Positions 27,092 to 35,732 of a stretch of DNA of 64,000 nucleotides are shown here, piece after piece. This DNA is from Myxococcota bacterium (GTDB lineage: Bacteria > Myxococcota > XYA12-FULL-58-9 > JALHOP01): the NCBI GenBank assembly GCA_022842935.1, contig JALHOP010000002.1:372001-436000 (forward strand), written 5' to 3'. The translations under genes were made by a program, and so were the position numbers. Below the pieces are notes generated by a model, which was not told where the DNA came from, ran no database searches, and saw nothing but the letters and a program-made list of their open reading frames with translations. How positions within the stretch are numbered: position 1 is the stretch's first letter; each line of letters starts with the position of its first letter.

Positions 27092-29062
27092 ATGCGACGA
27101 CTTCTGCTTCCGCTTCTCGTTGTTTGCGCCTGTAAGCCAAAGGCTCCGGCAGAGACCCCGGCTTCCGCCGATACCCTCACGATGCCCAAGCTCTACGACG
27201 CGCTCCAGAGGGCCGAGCTCAACACCCGCGCTCTCGAGCACAACCTGCCGCTCTTCTGGCGGGAAGACGACAACAAGAACGGCGCGCTCGATGTGAGTGA
27301 GCTCGAGGTCCTCTGGGGCCACGGTGTCAAACGCACGACGTATATCGACGACGGCCGCTTCACCGAGGCCTTCGATCGCGCCTACACGACATTGCAGGCC
27401 CCAGTTGAGCCCCGTGACGACCGACAACGCGCGGTCCTCGCCGACCTGTCACGTGGTAGGCCCAGCCTCGCTGGAGCGACCTTCGATGCGGATGCGGGCA
27501 CCAAGAAAGCGCTAGCGCACCTGCTCGACGCCGCCGAGGTCATCGAGCGCTTGTACCAGAAACAACTGGGCGTCTACGGCATGGATGCTCAGATCGAGCC
27601 CAGCGATACGCTATCGCGGTCGCACTTCCACATCAATCAGGGACCTTGGTGTACCGCGACGGGCAGCGGTCCCGAGTGTAACGCGCTTGCGAGCAAGCCT
27701 CCGCAAGTGGTCGGGCTCTACCCAGCCGCGCTTCAGGCCGACAAGGGCTTCTGCGCGAAGCTCGAGAAGACCGCCAATGCGGAGGAGCTGCTCTCGCCGT
27801 TCACCGTCGTCGTGCAGCAGGGCGACAAGCTCGCCGCCGTGCCCTACAACGTTCATTTCTCGGAAGACACCACGAAGGTCGCCGAGCACTTGTCGGCCGC
27901 CGCGGACGCTCTGCCGGCAGATGAAGGCGCACTCGTCGCCTACCTGCGCGCGGCGGCCGCGGCGTTCATGACCAACGACTGGTTCGCCGCCGACGAGGCT
28001 TGGGCCAAGATGAACGCGGAGAACTCACGCTGGTACGTCCGGGTGGGCCCAGACGAGGTCTACGACGAACCCTGCAACCGCAAGGCGATGTTCCACATGA
28101 CCCTAGCGCGCATTAACCCAGGGTCGAAAACTTGGACCGCGAAGCTCACCCCGTTACGAACCGAGATGGAGCAACTCGCGGCCGAGCTCTCTGGGCGGCC
28201 TTACAAAGCCCGCGATCTCGCCTTTCACATGCCGGACTTCATCGACGTCGTCGTCAACGCTGGCGACGACCGCGCACCGCGTGGCGCCACCGTGGGTCAA
28301 AGCTTGCCGAACTTCGGACCGGTCGGCGAAGGGGGACGCGGTCGCACCGTGGTCATGGTGAATTTCTATGTCGACGCTGACAACCGCGCCGCGTTCAATC
28401 GACAAGCGGCTTCGCTCTTGTGCCCTGCGACTATGTCCGCTTTTACGGAAGATCACGAAGCCGAAGTCATGTCGACCGTCCTGCACGAGGCGACGCACAA
28501 CTTCGGCCCCGCGCAGGGCTACGCGGTGAACGGCAAGACCTCGGCGGCGGCATTTGGCGGCGCTGACGCGTCGATGCTCGAGGAGCTCAAGGCGCAAACC
28601 GGCGCCATCGTCTATACCGACTGGCTGGTCGCCAAAGGCGCGGTCGATGCAGCCACCGCCAATCGTAGCCACATCCGCGAAGTGTTGTGGATGTTCGGGC
28701 ACATATCGCGCGGCATGTACGATCCGAACGGCAAGCCACGCCCCTACAGCCAGCTCGCCGCCATTCAAGCTGGCACGTTCGTGCGCGAGGGTGTGCTCAA
28801 CTTCGACGCGGAAGCCAAGGCCGCGAATGGCAGCGACGTCGGCTGCTTCGCAATCGATCTTGCCAAGCTCCCGCAAGCCGCGACGAAGCTTGGTCACACG
28901 GTGTTTGGCGTGAAGGCGCGCAACGACGTGAAGGGGCTTGCCACCTTGAAGCGCGAGCTCGTCGACACCACGGGTGCGTGGAAGGCAAGCATGGACGTCA
29001 TCGGTGAGCGCTGGCGCCGTGAGCCACAGGCGACTTTCGTCTACGCATTGCGGGCCGACTGA
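27092..29062 (+). CDS. M49-like (dipeptidyl peptidase III-type) metallopeptidase lipoprotein
   Basis: 656-residue exported protein. A lipoprotein-like signal (MRRLLLPLLVVCAC) is followed by a Pro-rich linker and a large domain. The zinc site is HEATH (465-469) with a second glutamate pair at 497-498 (EELKAQTG). That matches the gluzincin arrangement of family M49, in which the usual HExxGH is a pentapeptide HExxH in some bacterial members. The surrounding VLHEATHNFGPAQGY and AGTFVREGVLNF segments resemble this group. Likely a periplasmic or outer-membrane peptidase; substrate unknown. Start: ATG at 27092 without a strong Shine-Dalgarno; a longer frame exists upstream but has no signal sequence. 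Confidence 0.72.
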   Translation: MRRLLLPLLVVCACKPKAPAETPASADTLTMPKLYDALQRAELNTRALEHNLPLFWREDDNKNGALDVSELEVLWGHGVKRTTYIDDGRFTEAFDRAYTTLQAPVEPRDDRQRAVLADLSRGRPSLAGATFDADAGTKKALAHLLDAAEVIERLYQKQLGVYGMDAQIEPSDTLSRSHFHINQGPWCTATGSGPECNALASKPPQVVGLYPAALQADKGFCAKLEKTANAEELLSPFTVVVQQGDKLAAVPYNVHFSEDTTKVAEHLSAAADALPADEGALVAYLRAAAAAFMTNDWFAADEAWAKMNAENSRWYVRVGPDEVYDEPCNRKAMFHMTLARINPGSKTWTAKLTPLRTEMEQLAAELSGRPYKARDLAFHMPDFIDVVVNAGDDRAPRGATVGQSLPNFGPVGEGGRGRTVVMVNFYVDADNRAAFNRQAASLLCPATMSAFTEDHEAEVMSTVLHEATHNFGPAQGYAVNGKTSAAAFGGADASMLEELKAQTGAIVYTDWLVAKGAVDAATANRSHIREVLWMFGHISRGMYDPNGKPRPYSQLAAIQAGTFVREGVLNFDAEAKAANGSDVGCFAIDLAKLPQAATKLGHTVFGVKARNDVKGLATLKRELVDTTGAWKASMDVIGERWRREPQATFVYALRAD

Positions 29063-29147
29063 AGACTGACGCCCCACTGCGGCGCGCTGCCCCCACTCTC
29101 GCCGACGTGAGCCAGCTGATATCCGCGGTTCGTCGCGGTGAGCCGCT

Positions 29148-29163
29148 TGGCATGGCCGCTGCA
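29148..29163 (+). promoter_or_regulatory. Sigma-54 promoter for the DUF1328 gene
   Basis: TGGCATG-N4-CTGCA matches the -24/-12 consensus TGGCACG-N4-TTGCW at 10 of 12 positions. The GG (29149-29150) and GC (29161-29162) are exactly ten bases apart. The predicted start point near 29174 leaves a short leader containing GGGAGGG before the ATG at 29201. Confidence 0.6.
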
Positions 29164-29200
29164 GCACTCGCCACCACGAACTGTTCTCGGGAGGGTGAGC

Positions 29201-29395
29201 ATGCTGAGCTGGGCACTTGGATTTCTCGTCGTCGCCTTGATTGCGGCGCTCTTCGGCTTTGGTGGACTCGCGGCGGGTGCTGCCTCGATCGCGAAGCTCA
29301 TCTTCTTCGGATTTCTCATCCTCGCGGCGATCGCGGCGGTGGTGGGCCTCGTCACAGGTCGCAAAATCACCGACGCCCTGCCGCCGGGTTTGTGA
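29201..29395 (+). CDS. DUF1328 (UPF0391) small membrane protein
   Basis: 64-residue hydrophobic protein starting [20 protein letters not shown], then [20 protein letters not shown] and an [10 protein letters not shown] end. This is the family hallmark of two membrane helices. The start is the ATG at 29201 with GGGAGGGTGAG just upstream; an upstream in-frame ATG lacks this. DUF1328 proteins are typically stress-induced (YtjA type). The clear sigma-54 promoter in front suggests control by an activator such as those encoded in this window. Followed by a strong hairpin at 29428-29455. Function not established. Confidence 0.9.
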   Translation: MLSWALGFLVVALIAALFGFGGLAAGAASIAKLIFFGFLILAAIAAVVGLVTGRKITDALPPGL

Positions 29396-29427
29396 CGTCA
29401 TCGCGAACCAAAGGTCTTCGACGCGCC

Positions 29428-29455
29428 CATCGACGCGGTCGACGCAGCGTCGATG
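29428..29455. terminator. Bidirectional hairpin between convergent genes
   Basis: Perfect 9-bp stem CATCGACGC (29428-29436) with GCGTCGATG (29447-29455), 10-base loop. It lies between the DUF1328 stop and the stop of the convergent PQQ-type dehydrogenase. No clear U-tract on either side. Confidence 0.5.
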
Positions 29456-29503
29456 CAATCGTTCCAGGCGAGCGACGCCCCTGGTCGCGGCTCATTCACC
29501 TAG

Positions 29504-31810
29504 TCAGGGACAGATATGCTCCGGTGGCAAGGTTGCCGGAACATCGTCCATTGCGTCAATCCACAACCTCAGCACGTCCACGGCATCGCCGTCGGGTACG
29601 AGCGTCGCGAGCGGCGGCATCTGTCCGCCACCGCGGAAACCGGCGCGATCCTCGACGATCGGCGAGTTTGCACCGTTGCCGGGAAGGATAGGCGGCTGCG
29701 CCGTGTTGATGATTTCGCAAAGCCGGCTGTCGTCGATGGTGGTGGCATACCGCATGTCGGGGTAACGGCCGCCGTTCTCGGTTCCGCTGTGGCAGTTCGA
29801 GCAGTTGGCCGCGAGCCAGCTCCGCGCCCGAGCCCCCAGAGAGGCAGTGGTGTCGTCGAGGGGAGTCAGGGCTGGAAGCGGCCCGGTCAGCGGTGCGGCC
29901 AAGAAGCCAGCGGCCGTCATGGCCTCGATCTGATTGACGGCGCCAGCACCATAGTCGCGATCGCGGTTCACCTGCTCGGTTCGCAAGCCGAGCACGAAAC
30001 CGCCGTTCGCGGTGTGGCAGGTGTTACAGGCGCCACGCGACGGGAAGACATGCTGATGCGTCTCGCCGTCGACCGTATAGTCGGCGATGAGCTCGTTGTC
30101 GGGGCGCAAGGTGGCGGCGGTGCCTGCGGCGTTCCAGATGTAGCTGAAGCCACGCCACGTATCTTGCGCGACCTGCACGAGGAAGCGCGTCTCGATGGGA
30201 ACCACACTGTCGGGATTGCCCGCTTCGAGCTCGAGCTCGAACTCCTTCACGATGATGGTGCCGACCGGGAACGTCCACTCGGCCGTTGCCGTCGCTGTGA
30301 TGGTCGAGGTGCCGGGCAAGATGAAGTAGCGATGCTTGTCGGCTCCGTCGGACCAGAACGGCACGCGCATCTCGTACGGGACTGCGGCGGCGATGAGCTG
30401 GCGGTTTGCGACATCGGCGTAACAGCCAGTCGCGGCGAGCGTGGGTGGCGCGTTCGCCGTGTTGTCGTCGACCTCGAGGCGCTGGATGTCTCCGTTGAAG
30501 TGCAGGATGTAGATTTCGCCGAGGTCGTCGTAGCCAAAGCTGCTGATTCCGCCGCCCGCATTCATGATCCGCGAGCCGGTCCAAACTCCACCGAGCTCGT
30601 CGATGCGATAAACGTCGCCGCTACCATAGTCCGCGAAAACAAACGCCCCGTCGAGATTGGGAATCGCACTACCGCGGTAGACGAAGCCGGCCGTGATCGC
30701 GACACGCCCGCCGCTGTGGTCGTACTCATAGATCGGATCGATGCAGCCATCGGCTGGATCACACCCGCCCGAGTAGTTGTGTGCACCCTCGCGCAAGTCC
30801 CAGCCGTAGTTGCCGCCCGCGGTGATCAGGTCGACCTCTTCCCAGTTACCCTGCCCGACGTCGCCAATGAAGATGCGCCCCGTCGCGCGGTCAACACTGC
30901 CGCGCCAGGGATTGCGAAACCCGTAGGCGTAAATTTCGGGGAGCGCGTCCATGTTGCCGACGAATGGGTTATCGCCCGGGATGCTGTAATTGCGAGGCGG
31001 GTCGTCTTGCGTGGGGTCGATGCGCAGCAACTTGCCGCCGAGGACGCCAAGGTTTTGCCCCCAGTTTTGCGGGTCGCCGCCATCGGCGCTGTCGCCGGTC
31101 GTGATGTAGAGGAGATCGTCGTTGCCGAAGAAGATCTGGCCGGCGTTGTGATTGCCGAAGGCGTCGGGGCGCGGCAACACGATGACAGGGCGCGCCGACG
31201 CTTCGTTACAGGTTAGTCCGTTATTGCGGCTACAGGTGTATCGCTGCACCATCGTATCGCCGTGCAGTGGATACGTGCCGCCGTTGTCGATGGCGTAGCT
31301 GACATACAGATAACCGCCGCTCACGCCGAAGTCGGGCGCGAACGCAACGCTATAAAGGCCCTTCTCGCCGCCACCGGTGTCGAGTACCTCGCTTACGAGG
31401 TCGAGCGCCGTGTGTTCGCTCCCTACCGTGTAGCCGTCGCGATCGAAAACGACGATCGTGCCGTTTTGCATGGCAAGCAAGAGCTTTCCGGGCGCGCCTG
31501 GCACCGGCATCAAGCCCACGAGACTGCTGCTCGCGAGACCTTCGAAGACATTGCTCGCCGCCGACGCCGCGAGATCGCAACTCGTGTTGAGGACTCGAGT
31601 TAGGCCGAGGGGCGAGGTGTCCCCGCCGTCGTCACCGCCGTCGCCGCCGGCTGCGTCGCCAGGGTTCTGGTTGCCGTCGCCGTCTTGGTCGGTCGTGCCG
31701 ACATCGCGGTCACCGTCGTCGTCGAAGGGACTACCGCTGACGCCCCCGCCGCACCCCGCCAACACCACCACCGCCGCGCCCAAGGCGCAGGAGAGCCGCT
31801 TTCTGATCAT
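29504..31810 (-). CDS. PQQ-type sugar dehydrogenase lipoprotein fused to a di-haem-like domain
   Basis: 768-residue lipoprotein (lipobox VVVLAGC). A Gly/Asp-rich linker (DDDGDRD, DQDGDGNQNPGD) resembles calcium-binding or flexible spacer repeats. Residues about 80-450 form the beta-propeller of the soluble aldose sugar dehydrogenase (GSDH) type (GLYSVAFAPDF, DNPFVGN, YAYGFRNPWRGS, GDVGQGNWEEVDL). The C-terminal third holds two CxxCH motifs (CNTCH, CSNCH), consistent with covalent haem, in a DUF-type region also seen with large electron-transfer lipoproteins. Likely oxidises a sugar or alcohol with PQQ and passes electrons to the haems; the cofactor is inferred from family. It is transcribed convergently to DUF1328. 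Confidence 0.85.
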   Translation of the reverse strand: MIRKRLSCALGAAVVVLAGCGGGVSGSPFDDDGDRDVGTTDQDGDGNQNPGDAAGGDGGDDGGDTSPLGLTRVLNTSCDLAASAASNVFEGLASSSLVGLMPVPGAPGKLLLAMQNGTIVVFDRDGYTVGSEHTALDLVSEVLDTGGGEKGLYSVAFAPDFGVSGGYLYVSYAIDNGGTYPLHGDTMVQRYTCSRNNGLTCNEASARPVIVLPRPDAFGNHNAGQIFFGNDDLLYITTGDSADGGDPQNWGQNLGVLGGKLLRIDPTQDDPPRNYSIPGDNPFVGNMDALPEIYAYGFRNPWRGSVDRATGRIFIGDVGQGNWEEVDLITAGGNYGWDLREGAHNYSGGCDPADGCIDPIYEYDHSGGRVAITAGFVYRGSAIPNLDGAFVFADYGSGDVYRIDELGGVWTGSRIMNAGGGISSFGYDDLGEIYILHFNGDIQRLEVDDNTANAPPTLAATGCYADVANRQLIAAAVPYEMRVPFWSDGADKHRYFILPGTSTITATATAEWTFPVGTIIVKEFELELEAGNPDSVVPIETRFLVQVAQDTWRGFSYIWNAAGTAATLRPDNELIADYTVDGETHQHVFPSRGACNTCHTANGGFVLGLRTEQVNRDRDYGAGAVNQIEAMTAAGFLAAPLTGPLPALTPLDDTTASLGARARSWLAANCSNCHSGTENGGRYPDMRYATTIDDSRLCEIINTAQPPILPGNGANSPIVEDRAGFRGGGQMPPLATLVPDGDAVDVLRLWIDAMDDVPATLPPEHICP

Positions 31811-31827
31811 CGTGGCTCGATTATAGC

Positions 31828-32346
31828 CTAGAGATCGGTACGTGTACTGATTACTCCCGTCCGCTCGCCCGAGAGCAGGGCGAGCAAGTCGTTCTCGATA
31901 CCGTTCGGGGACGTCTCGACCACACGCCCGATCTCTTTGCCGCCGCGCTTCACGATGAAGGTCGGCACTTTCGTCACTGTGACCCCGTCAGGGTACCGCC
32001 GATGCGACTTGTCCCGCGGCATGGCCACGGTGCGCAACGCGAAAGGGACAGAGCCGCCAGCCATGGTCATCGCCTTCCAGAGGCGCGGGAGCTCACGGCG
32101 GCTGTCCCCACACCAGGTGCCAAAGTAAACCTCGACGGTCGCTCCGGTCGGCACCTTGGCGAGCTTTTTCGCGGTCTCCGCGTTGGGCTCCGCGGCCTCG
32201 CGGGCCTCGCGCCATCCGTCGATCTTCTTTTCGACCTCGATGCGACTGACCGCGCCAACCAGCTCGAGCGGCGGTGCATCAGGTTTCTGCGTCGGTGGGC
32301 TCGCGACCCCGATGAGGGCGGCAACGGCGCAAGCGGTGATGATCAT
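31828..32346 (-). CDS. Thioredoxin-like protein with CGDS motif
   Basis: 172-residue exported protein with a short signal-like N-terminus (MIITACAVAALIGVASP). The thioredoxin fold is shown by EVYFGTWCGDSRRELPRL (active-site Cys79 with Ser82 in place of the second cysteine) and the cis-proline KVPTFIVK (about 126-133). Having one cysteine rules out classical disulfide reduction; such variants may act as isomerases, chaperones or thiol sensors. The gene starts 17 bases after (upstream of) the PQQ dehydrogenase start, same strand, so both are probably one transcript and the protein might assist haem attachment or folding of that dehydrogenase. That role is inferred only from position. Confidence 0.82.
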   Translation of the reverse strand: MIITACAVAALIGVASPPTQKPDAPPLELVGAVSRIEVEKKIDGWREAREAAEPNAETAKKLAKVPTGATVEVYFGTWCGDSRRELPRLWKAMTMAGGSVPFALRTVAMPRDKSHRRYPDGVTVTKVPTFIVKRGGKEIGRVVETSPNGIENDLLALLSGERTGVISTRTDL

Positions 32347-32375
32347 GTGGTTCTCCGGAGGGCCCCGCTGATTTC

Positions 32376-32403
32376 TTTACCGAGCGTCACACCCCGGTAT
32401 CAT
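32376..32403 (+). promoter_or_regulatory. Promoter directly upstream of a possible leaderless gene
   Basis: TTTACC (32376-32381), a 16-base spacer and TATCAT (32398-32403) resemble a sigma-70 promoter. The expected transcription start, about seven bases on, coincides with the ATG at 32410, so the mRNA would have essentially no leader. Confidence 0.45.
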
Positions 32404-32409
32404 TTTTCC

Positions 32410-32664
32410 ATGACCGCGAAGATCTATCGACTCGATGAATACCGTCTTCGCCGCTACCCGACAGGCGCAAGTCACAGGCCAAGCGAGCCAGGTGCGGCCC
32501 TGGGGACCGCCCTGCGCGCCGTAGCCGCCAACCCCTCGAAGGATTTCAAAGTGAATGCGAGCGTCTTCCAACGCGCCTTCCGAGAGGCTATCGAGCGAAC
32601 CAACGCACAGCTCAGAGGCCAGTCGCAGGCAGAAGGCTGCGAAGAGGACGACGGCGGGCTGTAA
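32410..32664 (+). CDS. Small hypothetical protein, likely leaderless
   Basis: 84-residue protein (MTAKIYRLDEYRLRRYPTGA opening), Arg-rich at the N-terminus with a helical middle (VFQRAFREAIERTNAQLRG) and an acidic end (EEDDGGL). No Shine-Dalgarno is visible, and a promoter-like TATCAT sits only six bases before the ATG. It stands immediately upstream of the alpha/beta hydrolase and uppP genes. I recognise no family; a nucleic-acid- or membrane-binding role is possible from charge, but not shown. Confidence 0.6.
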   Translation: MTAKIYRLDEYRLRRYPTGASHRPSEPGAALGTALRAVAANPSKDFKVNASVFQRAFREAIERTNAQLRGQSQAEGCEEDDGGL

Positions 32665-32685
32665 CCGAAGGGTTCACGCTCCAAT

Positions 32686-33510
32686 ATGAAGCTCGACACC
32701 GGTGAGCTAACGCTCGCTTTCGAAGATACAGGCCGCGGCCCGCCAGTGCTGTTGATTCACGGCTATCCTCTTGGACGGCGGATGTGGCGGCCACAGCTCG
32801 AAGCGTTGATCGGCAACATGCGCATCATCGCCCCAGACCTCCGCGGCCACGGCGACTCCGACCCGGTGCCCGGCCCCTACAGCATCGATATGCTCGCCGA
32901 TGACTGTATCGATCTGCTCGATGGCCTCGAGGTCGACGAGCCGGTCGTGGTTTGCGGCCTTTCCATGGGCGGCTACGTGGCGATGGCGATGCACCGCCTC
33001 TACCCCGAACGGGTCGCCGGCCTGGTGTTGTGCGCGACCCGCGCGGCACCAGACTCTGACGAGGGGAAGAGCAAGCGCAACCAAACCATGACCCAGGCAC
33101 GCGATGGCGGCGTGGCCGCGATCGTCGACAGCATGGTGCCCAAGCTTTTCGCGCCCCAGAACATGGTCCCAAAGCAAGCCGTGGTGAAATACGTCGATCA
33201 GGTGATGCGCAAGACCTCGCTCGAAGGGCTCCTCGGCGACCTGGTCGCGCTGCGTGATCGTCCCGATGCGCGACCGGGGCTCGCGGCAATCGAGGTGCCA
33301 ACTCTCGTCATTCACGGCAGGGACGACCAGCTCATCCCGGTCACCGAAGCCGAGGCGCTGACGGCGGGCATCCGTGGCGCGCGCTTGGTGCTCCTCGAGA
33401 ACACCGGACACCTGCCCAATCTCGAGCAGCCGCAGCTCTTCAACGCGGCACTGCGCGACTTCGTGAAGCTCTTCGACGAGGCGGACGACGACGAGACGAC
33501 GGCGCACTGA
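32686..33510 (+). CDS. Alpha/beta hydrolase
   Basis: 274-residue hydrolase. The oxyanion-hole HGYPLGRRMW, the nucleophile elbow GLSMGGYVA (Ser in GxSxG), the acid in the HGRDDQLIP segment and the catalytic histidine in ENTGHLPNLEQP make a full catalytic triad. No signal peptide is present. The family includes esterases, lactonases and haloperoxidase-like enzymes; the substrate is unknown. It starts 21 bases after the small leaderless gene and uppP starts three bases after its stop, so the three form an operon. Confidence 0.9.
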   Translation: MKLDTGELTLAFEDTGRGPPVLLIHGYPLGRRMWRPQLEALIGNMRIIAPDLRGHGDSDPVPGPYSIDMLADDCIDLLDGLEVDEPVVVCGLSMGGYVAMAMHRLYPERVAGLVLCATRAAPDSDEGKSKRNQTMTQARDGGVAAIVDSMVPKLFAPQNMVPKQAVVKYVDQVMRKTSLEGLLGDLVALRDRPDARPGLAAIEVPTLVIHGRDDQLIPVTEAEALTAGIRGARLVLLENTGHLPNLEQPQLFNAALRDFVKLFDEADDDETTAH

Positions 33511-33512
33511 CG

Positions 33513-34337
33513 ATGACCTACCTGCAAGCGCTGATTCTCGGCATCGTCGAGGGCATCACCGAGTTCCTGCCAGTCAGCTCGACTGGCCACCTCCTTCTCA
33601 CGCAGCGAATACTCGGCATCCCAGGCAGTGAGGCCGCCGACGCGTTCGCGATCTGCGTTCAGGGCGGGGCGATTCTCGCGGTGCTTGGTCTCTATCGCGG
33701 ACACGCAATCCAAGCCGCCAAGGGCTTGATTGGGCGCGACCAAGAGGGGCGCAGGCTCGTCATCAACCTCATCGTCGCCTTTCTGCCTGCGGCGGTCATT
33801 GGTCTGCTCTTGAACAAGGCCATCGAGCGGGTTCTCTTCGGCCTGTGGCCCGTCGCGACTGCATGGTTCGTCGGTGGTCTCGCGATCTTCGCTGTCGCCC
33901 GCTGGTACAAGAGGCGCGAGAAGGGCACAGGCCTTTCGCTCGCAGCGCTCTCCTGGCAGTCGGCCTTCATCATCGGCCTGGCACAAACACTTGCTATGTG
34001 GCCGGGGACCTCGCGCAGCTTGGTCACCCTGCTCGCTGGGCTTACGGTCGGGCTTTCGGTGACCGCGGCAGTCGAGTTCTCGTTTTTGCTCGGCGTCCTG
34101 ACGCTCGGGGCGGCGAGTGGCTACAAGCTTCTCAAATCAGGGCACGTCATGCTCGAAGCCTACGGAGCCCTGACGCTCGCGGTCGGCTTTGTCTCGGCTT
34201 GGGTCTTCGCGGTCCTCGCAGTGCGCTGGATGGTTGCGTACCTGCGAACCCGGGACCTATCGGTGTTTGGCTATTGGCGGGTATCGCTTGCGTTGGTGAC
34301 CGCGGCGCTGCTCGCGGGTCACGTCATTGAACCGTGA
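33513..34337 (+). CDS. uppP: Undecaprenyl-diphosphate phosphatase
   Basis: 274-residue integral membrane enzyme recycling undecaprenyl diphosphate to the monophosphate lipid carrier needed for peptidoglycan and O-antigen export. The two family motifs are present: GITEFLPVSSTGHL near residue 14 and WPGTSRSLVTL (about 158-168). Eight or so hydrophobic helices cover the rest. It follows the alpha/beta hydrolase by three bases. Its 3' end overlaps the end of the convergent subtilase gene by 14 bases. Together with glmS and glmU at the right end it belongs to cell-envelope supply, although not in the same operon. Confidence 0.95.
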   Translation: MTYLQALILGIVEGITEFLPVSSTGHLLLTQRILGIPGSEAADAFAICVQGGAILAVLGLYRGHAIQAAKGLIGRDQEGRRLVINLIVAFLPAAVIGLLLNKAIERVLFGLWPVATAWFVGGLAIFAVARWYKRREKGTGLSLAALSWQSAFIIGLAQTLAMWPGTSRSLVTLLAGLTVGLSVTAAVEFSFLLGVLTLGAASGYKLLKSGHVMLEAYGALTLAVGFVSAWVFAVLAVRWMVAYLRTRDLSVFGYWRVSLALVTAALLAGHVIEP

Positions 34338-35709
34338 GGTTCATCAGCCTGATCACCGACGAGCGGACGCGCGGCAGCTCGCGAGCGCTGACCCCCACGG
34401 CTCCTAGGGCGCGGTCGAGCGCCATACCGCTCGCGACCATACCGATGACAGCCGCCACGGCCATGGCTCGGTCTTCATTGATGGTGCCACCGGCCCGGTT
34501 TCGACCCGTCCACGCGGCTTGCAGGTCGGCGGTCTCGACGATGAGTCGGCTCACGTCGTTCGCGGTCATGCGCGGCGAGAGCAACATGCACTTGGCGGCG
34601 AGGTTTGCGACCTGAGGTGCGGCCACCGAGGTCCCTGTCGACAAAAAGTCGTGGGTACCGTTGCGCGACGACGCGAGCGTGTGAGGCACGCGGACGTTGA
34701 CACCGCGCGCAGCGATCGTGACGAAGGGGGCGCCGTAGTTGGTCCCCAAACGTTGACCACGCCAGAGATCGCCGTCTTCAGTTGCAGCCCCGACCACCAT
34801 GAGGTTGGGCGCCGTGACATCGGCGCCACGACGACGCGCTTGCGCCGCGGTGAGCTCAGTCTTGTCGTTGCCCGCCGCCATGACAAACAGCACGTGGGGG
34901 TAGCGGGCGAGCAGCTGACGCAAGCGGTCTGCGTTTTCCGGCGTGGCCATGGTCGTGCTGAAGTTGATGACACGCGCCCCTTTGCGAACCGCATAGTCCA
35001 CCGAGGCGAAGAGAGGCTCGAAGGTCGTAAGGTCTTCGGCCATGACAGTCATGGCCATGACACGGATGCGCGGGGTGCCTTCGGAGACTAGGGCGGCGGA
35101 GGCGTTCCCATGCGAGGTTGCGCCAGCGGCCACATCTCCGCTATTGCGTACGAAGTTCCAGCCATTGACGTCGTCGGGGAAACGACCGTCGGGGTCGTCT
35201 TCGTCACGGCCGTTGCCGGGAACTTCGCCGGTGTTCACCCATTCGCGTCCCGCGAGGTGCGGTTGACGGAACTCGGTACCGGTGTCGCCGACGGCGACGA
35301 TGACGCTCGAGCCACGATGACCCGTGACACTCGCGAGCCGCTCGAAGATGGTGTCGGGCGTACCCAACGGGCGTTGGACGAGACGGCGCCCGGGGGCCGT
35401 CGCGGAGACTGTAGCCGCCGGGGGTTCGAGCGCATAGCCCGCCGCCTCGAGGAGACGATTGATGCGCGGCGCGGCGCTATCGAAGAAGCGTACGCGCGGG
35501 TCCTGCCAGGCGTCGGCGAGAGTTTGCAGCTCGGTGGGATCGGGGACGCCGTCGGTGTTGATGATCGGCGCGAGGACCGTCATCACCTCGTGGTCGGTGA
35601 CCACCCGGTCGGCCAGGATCGACCGGATTGCCTCGGAAAGCCGCGTCACCGGACGGTTATCGGGGCGAAAACCCCGAGGTTGCCGGGGTAACCTAGCAAC
35701 CGCCGGCAC
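34324..35709 (-). CDS. Subtilase (S8 family) without signal peptide
   Basis: Serine protease, up to 461 aa. The catalytic triad is visible: Asp in AVGDTGTEF, His in TSHGNASAAL (an unusual HGN instead of HGTH) and Ser in STGTSVAAPQVAN. No signal peptide or pre-domain is evident. The first 100 residues are helical, with a DGVPDPTELQTLAD segment recalling TerB/EF-hand-like regulatory helices. Either a cytoplasmic protease or one exported by a non-classical route. The GTG at 35709 or a GTG near 35649 may be the start, and two alternative hairpins (35655-35693) lie between them. It overlaps uppP at its 3' end and faces an orphan gene 23 bases from its start. Confidence 0.8.
   Translation of the reverse strand: MPAVARLPRQPRGFRPDNRPVTRLSEAIRSILADRVVTDHEVMTVLAPIINTDGVPDPTELQTLADAWQDPRVRFFDSAAPRINRLLEAAGYALEPPAATVSATAPGRRLVQRPLGTPDTIFERLASVTGHRGSSVIVAVGDTGTEFRQPHLAGREWVNTGEVPGNGRDEDDPDGRFPDDVNGWNFVRNSGDVAAGATSHGNASAALVSEGTPRIRVMAMTVMAEDLTTFEPLFASVDYAVRKGARVINFSTTMATPENADRLRQLLARYPHVLFVMAAGNDKTELTAAQARRRGADVTAPNLMVVGAATEDGDLWRGQRLGTNYGAPFVTIAARGVNVRVPHTLASSRNGTHDFLSTGTSVAAPQVANLAAKCMLLSPRMTANDVSRLIVETADLQAAWTGRNRAGGTINEDRAMAVAAVIGMVASGMALDRALGAVGVSARELPRVRSSVIRLMNLTVQ
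35655..35693. promoter_or_regulatory. Mutually exclusive hairpins near the subtilase start
   Basis: TCGGGG (35660-35665) can pair with CCCCGA (35672-35677) over a CGAAAA loop, or CCCCG (35672-35676) can instead pair with CGGGG (35684-35688). Flanking GGTTA/TAACC (35655-35659 and 35689-35693) can close the whole element. Such a two-state structure could act as an attenuator or translational switch; this is inference. Confidence 0.4.
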
Positions 35710-35732
35710 TCGCCGCCGATATCAAGCGCGCC

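Noticed and set aside
29516-31216. Long plus-strand frame opposite the PQQ dehydrogenase
   Set aside because: Composition is a reflection of the other strand and no motif is present; the minus-strand protein has lipobox, propeller and CxxCH signatures.
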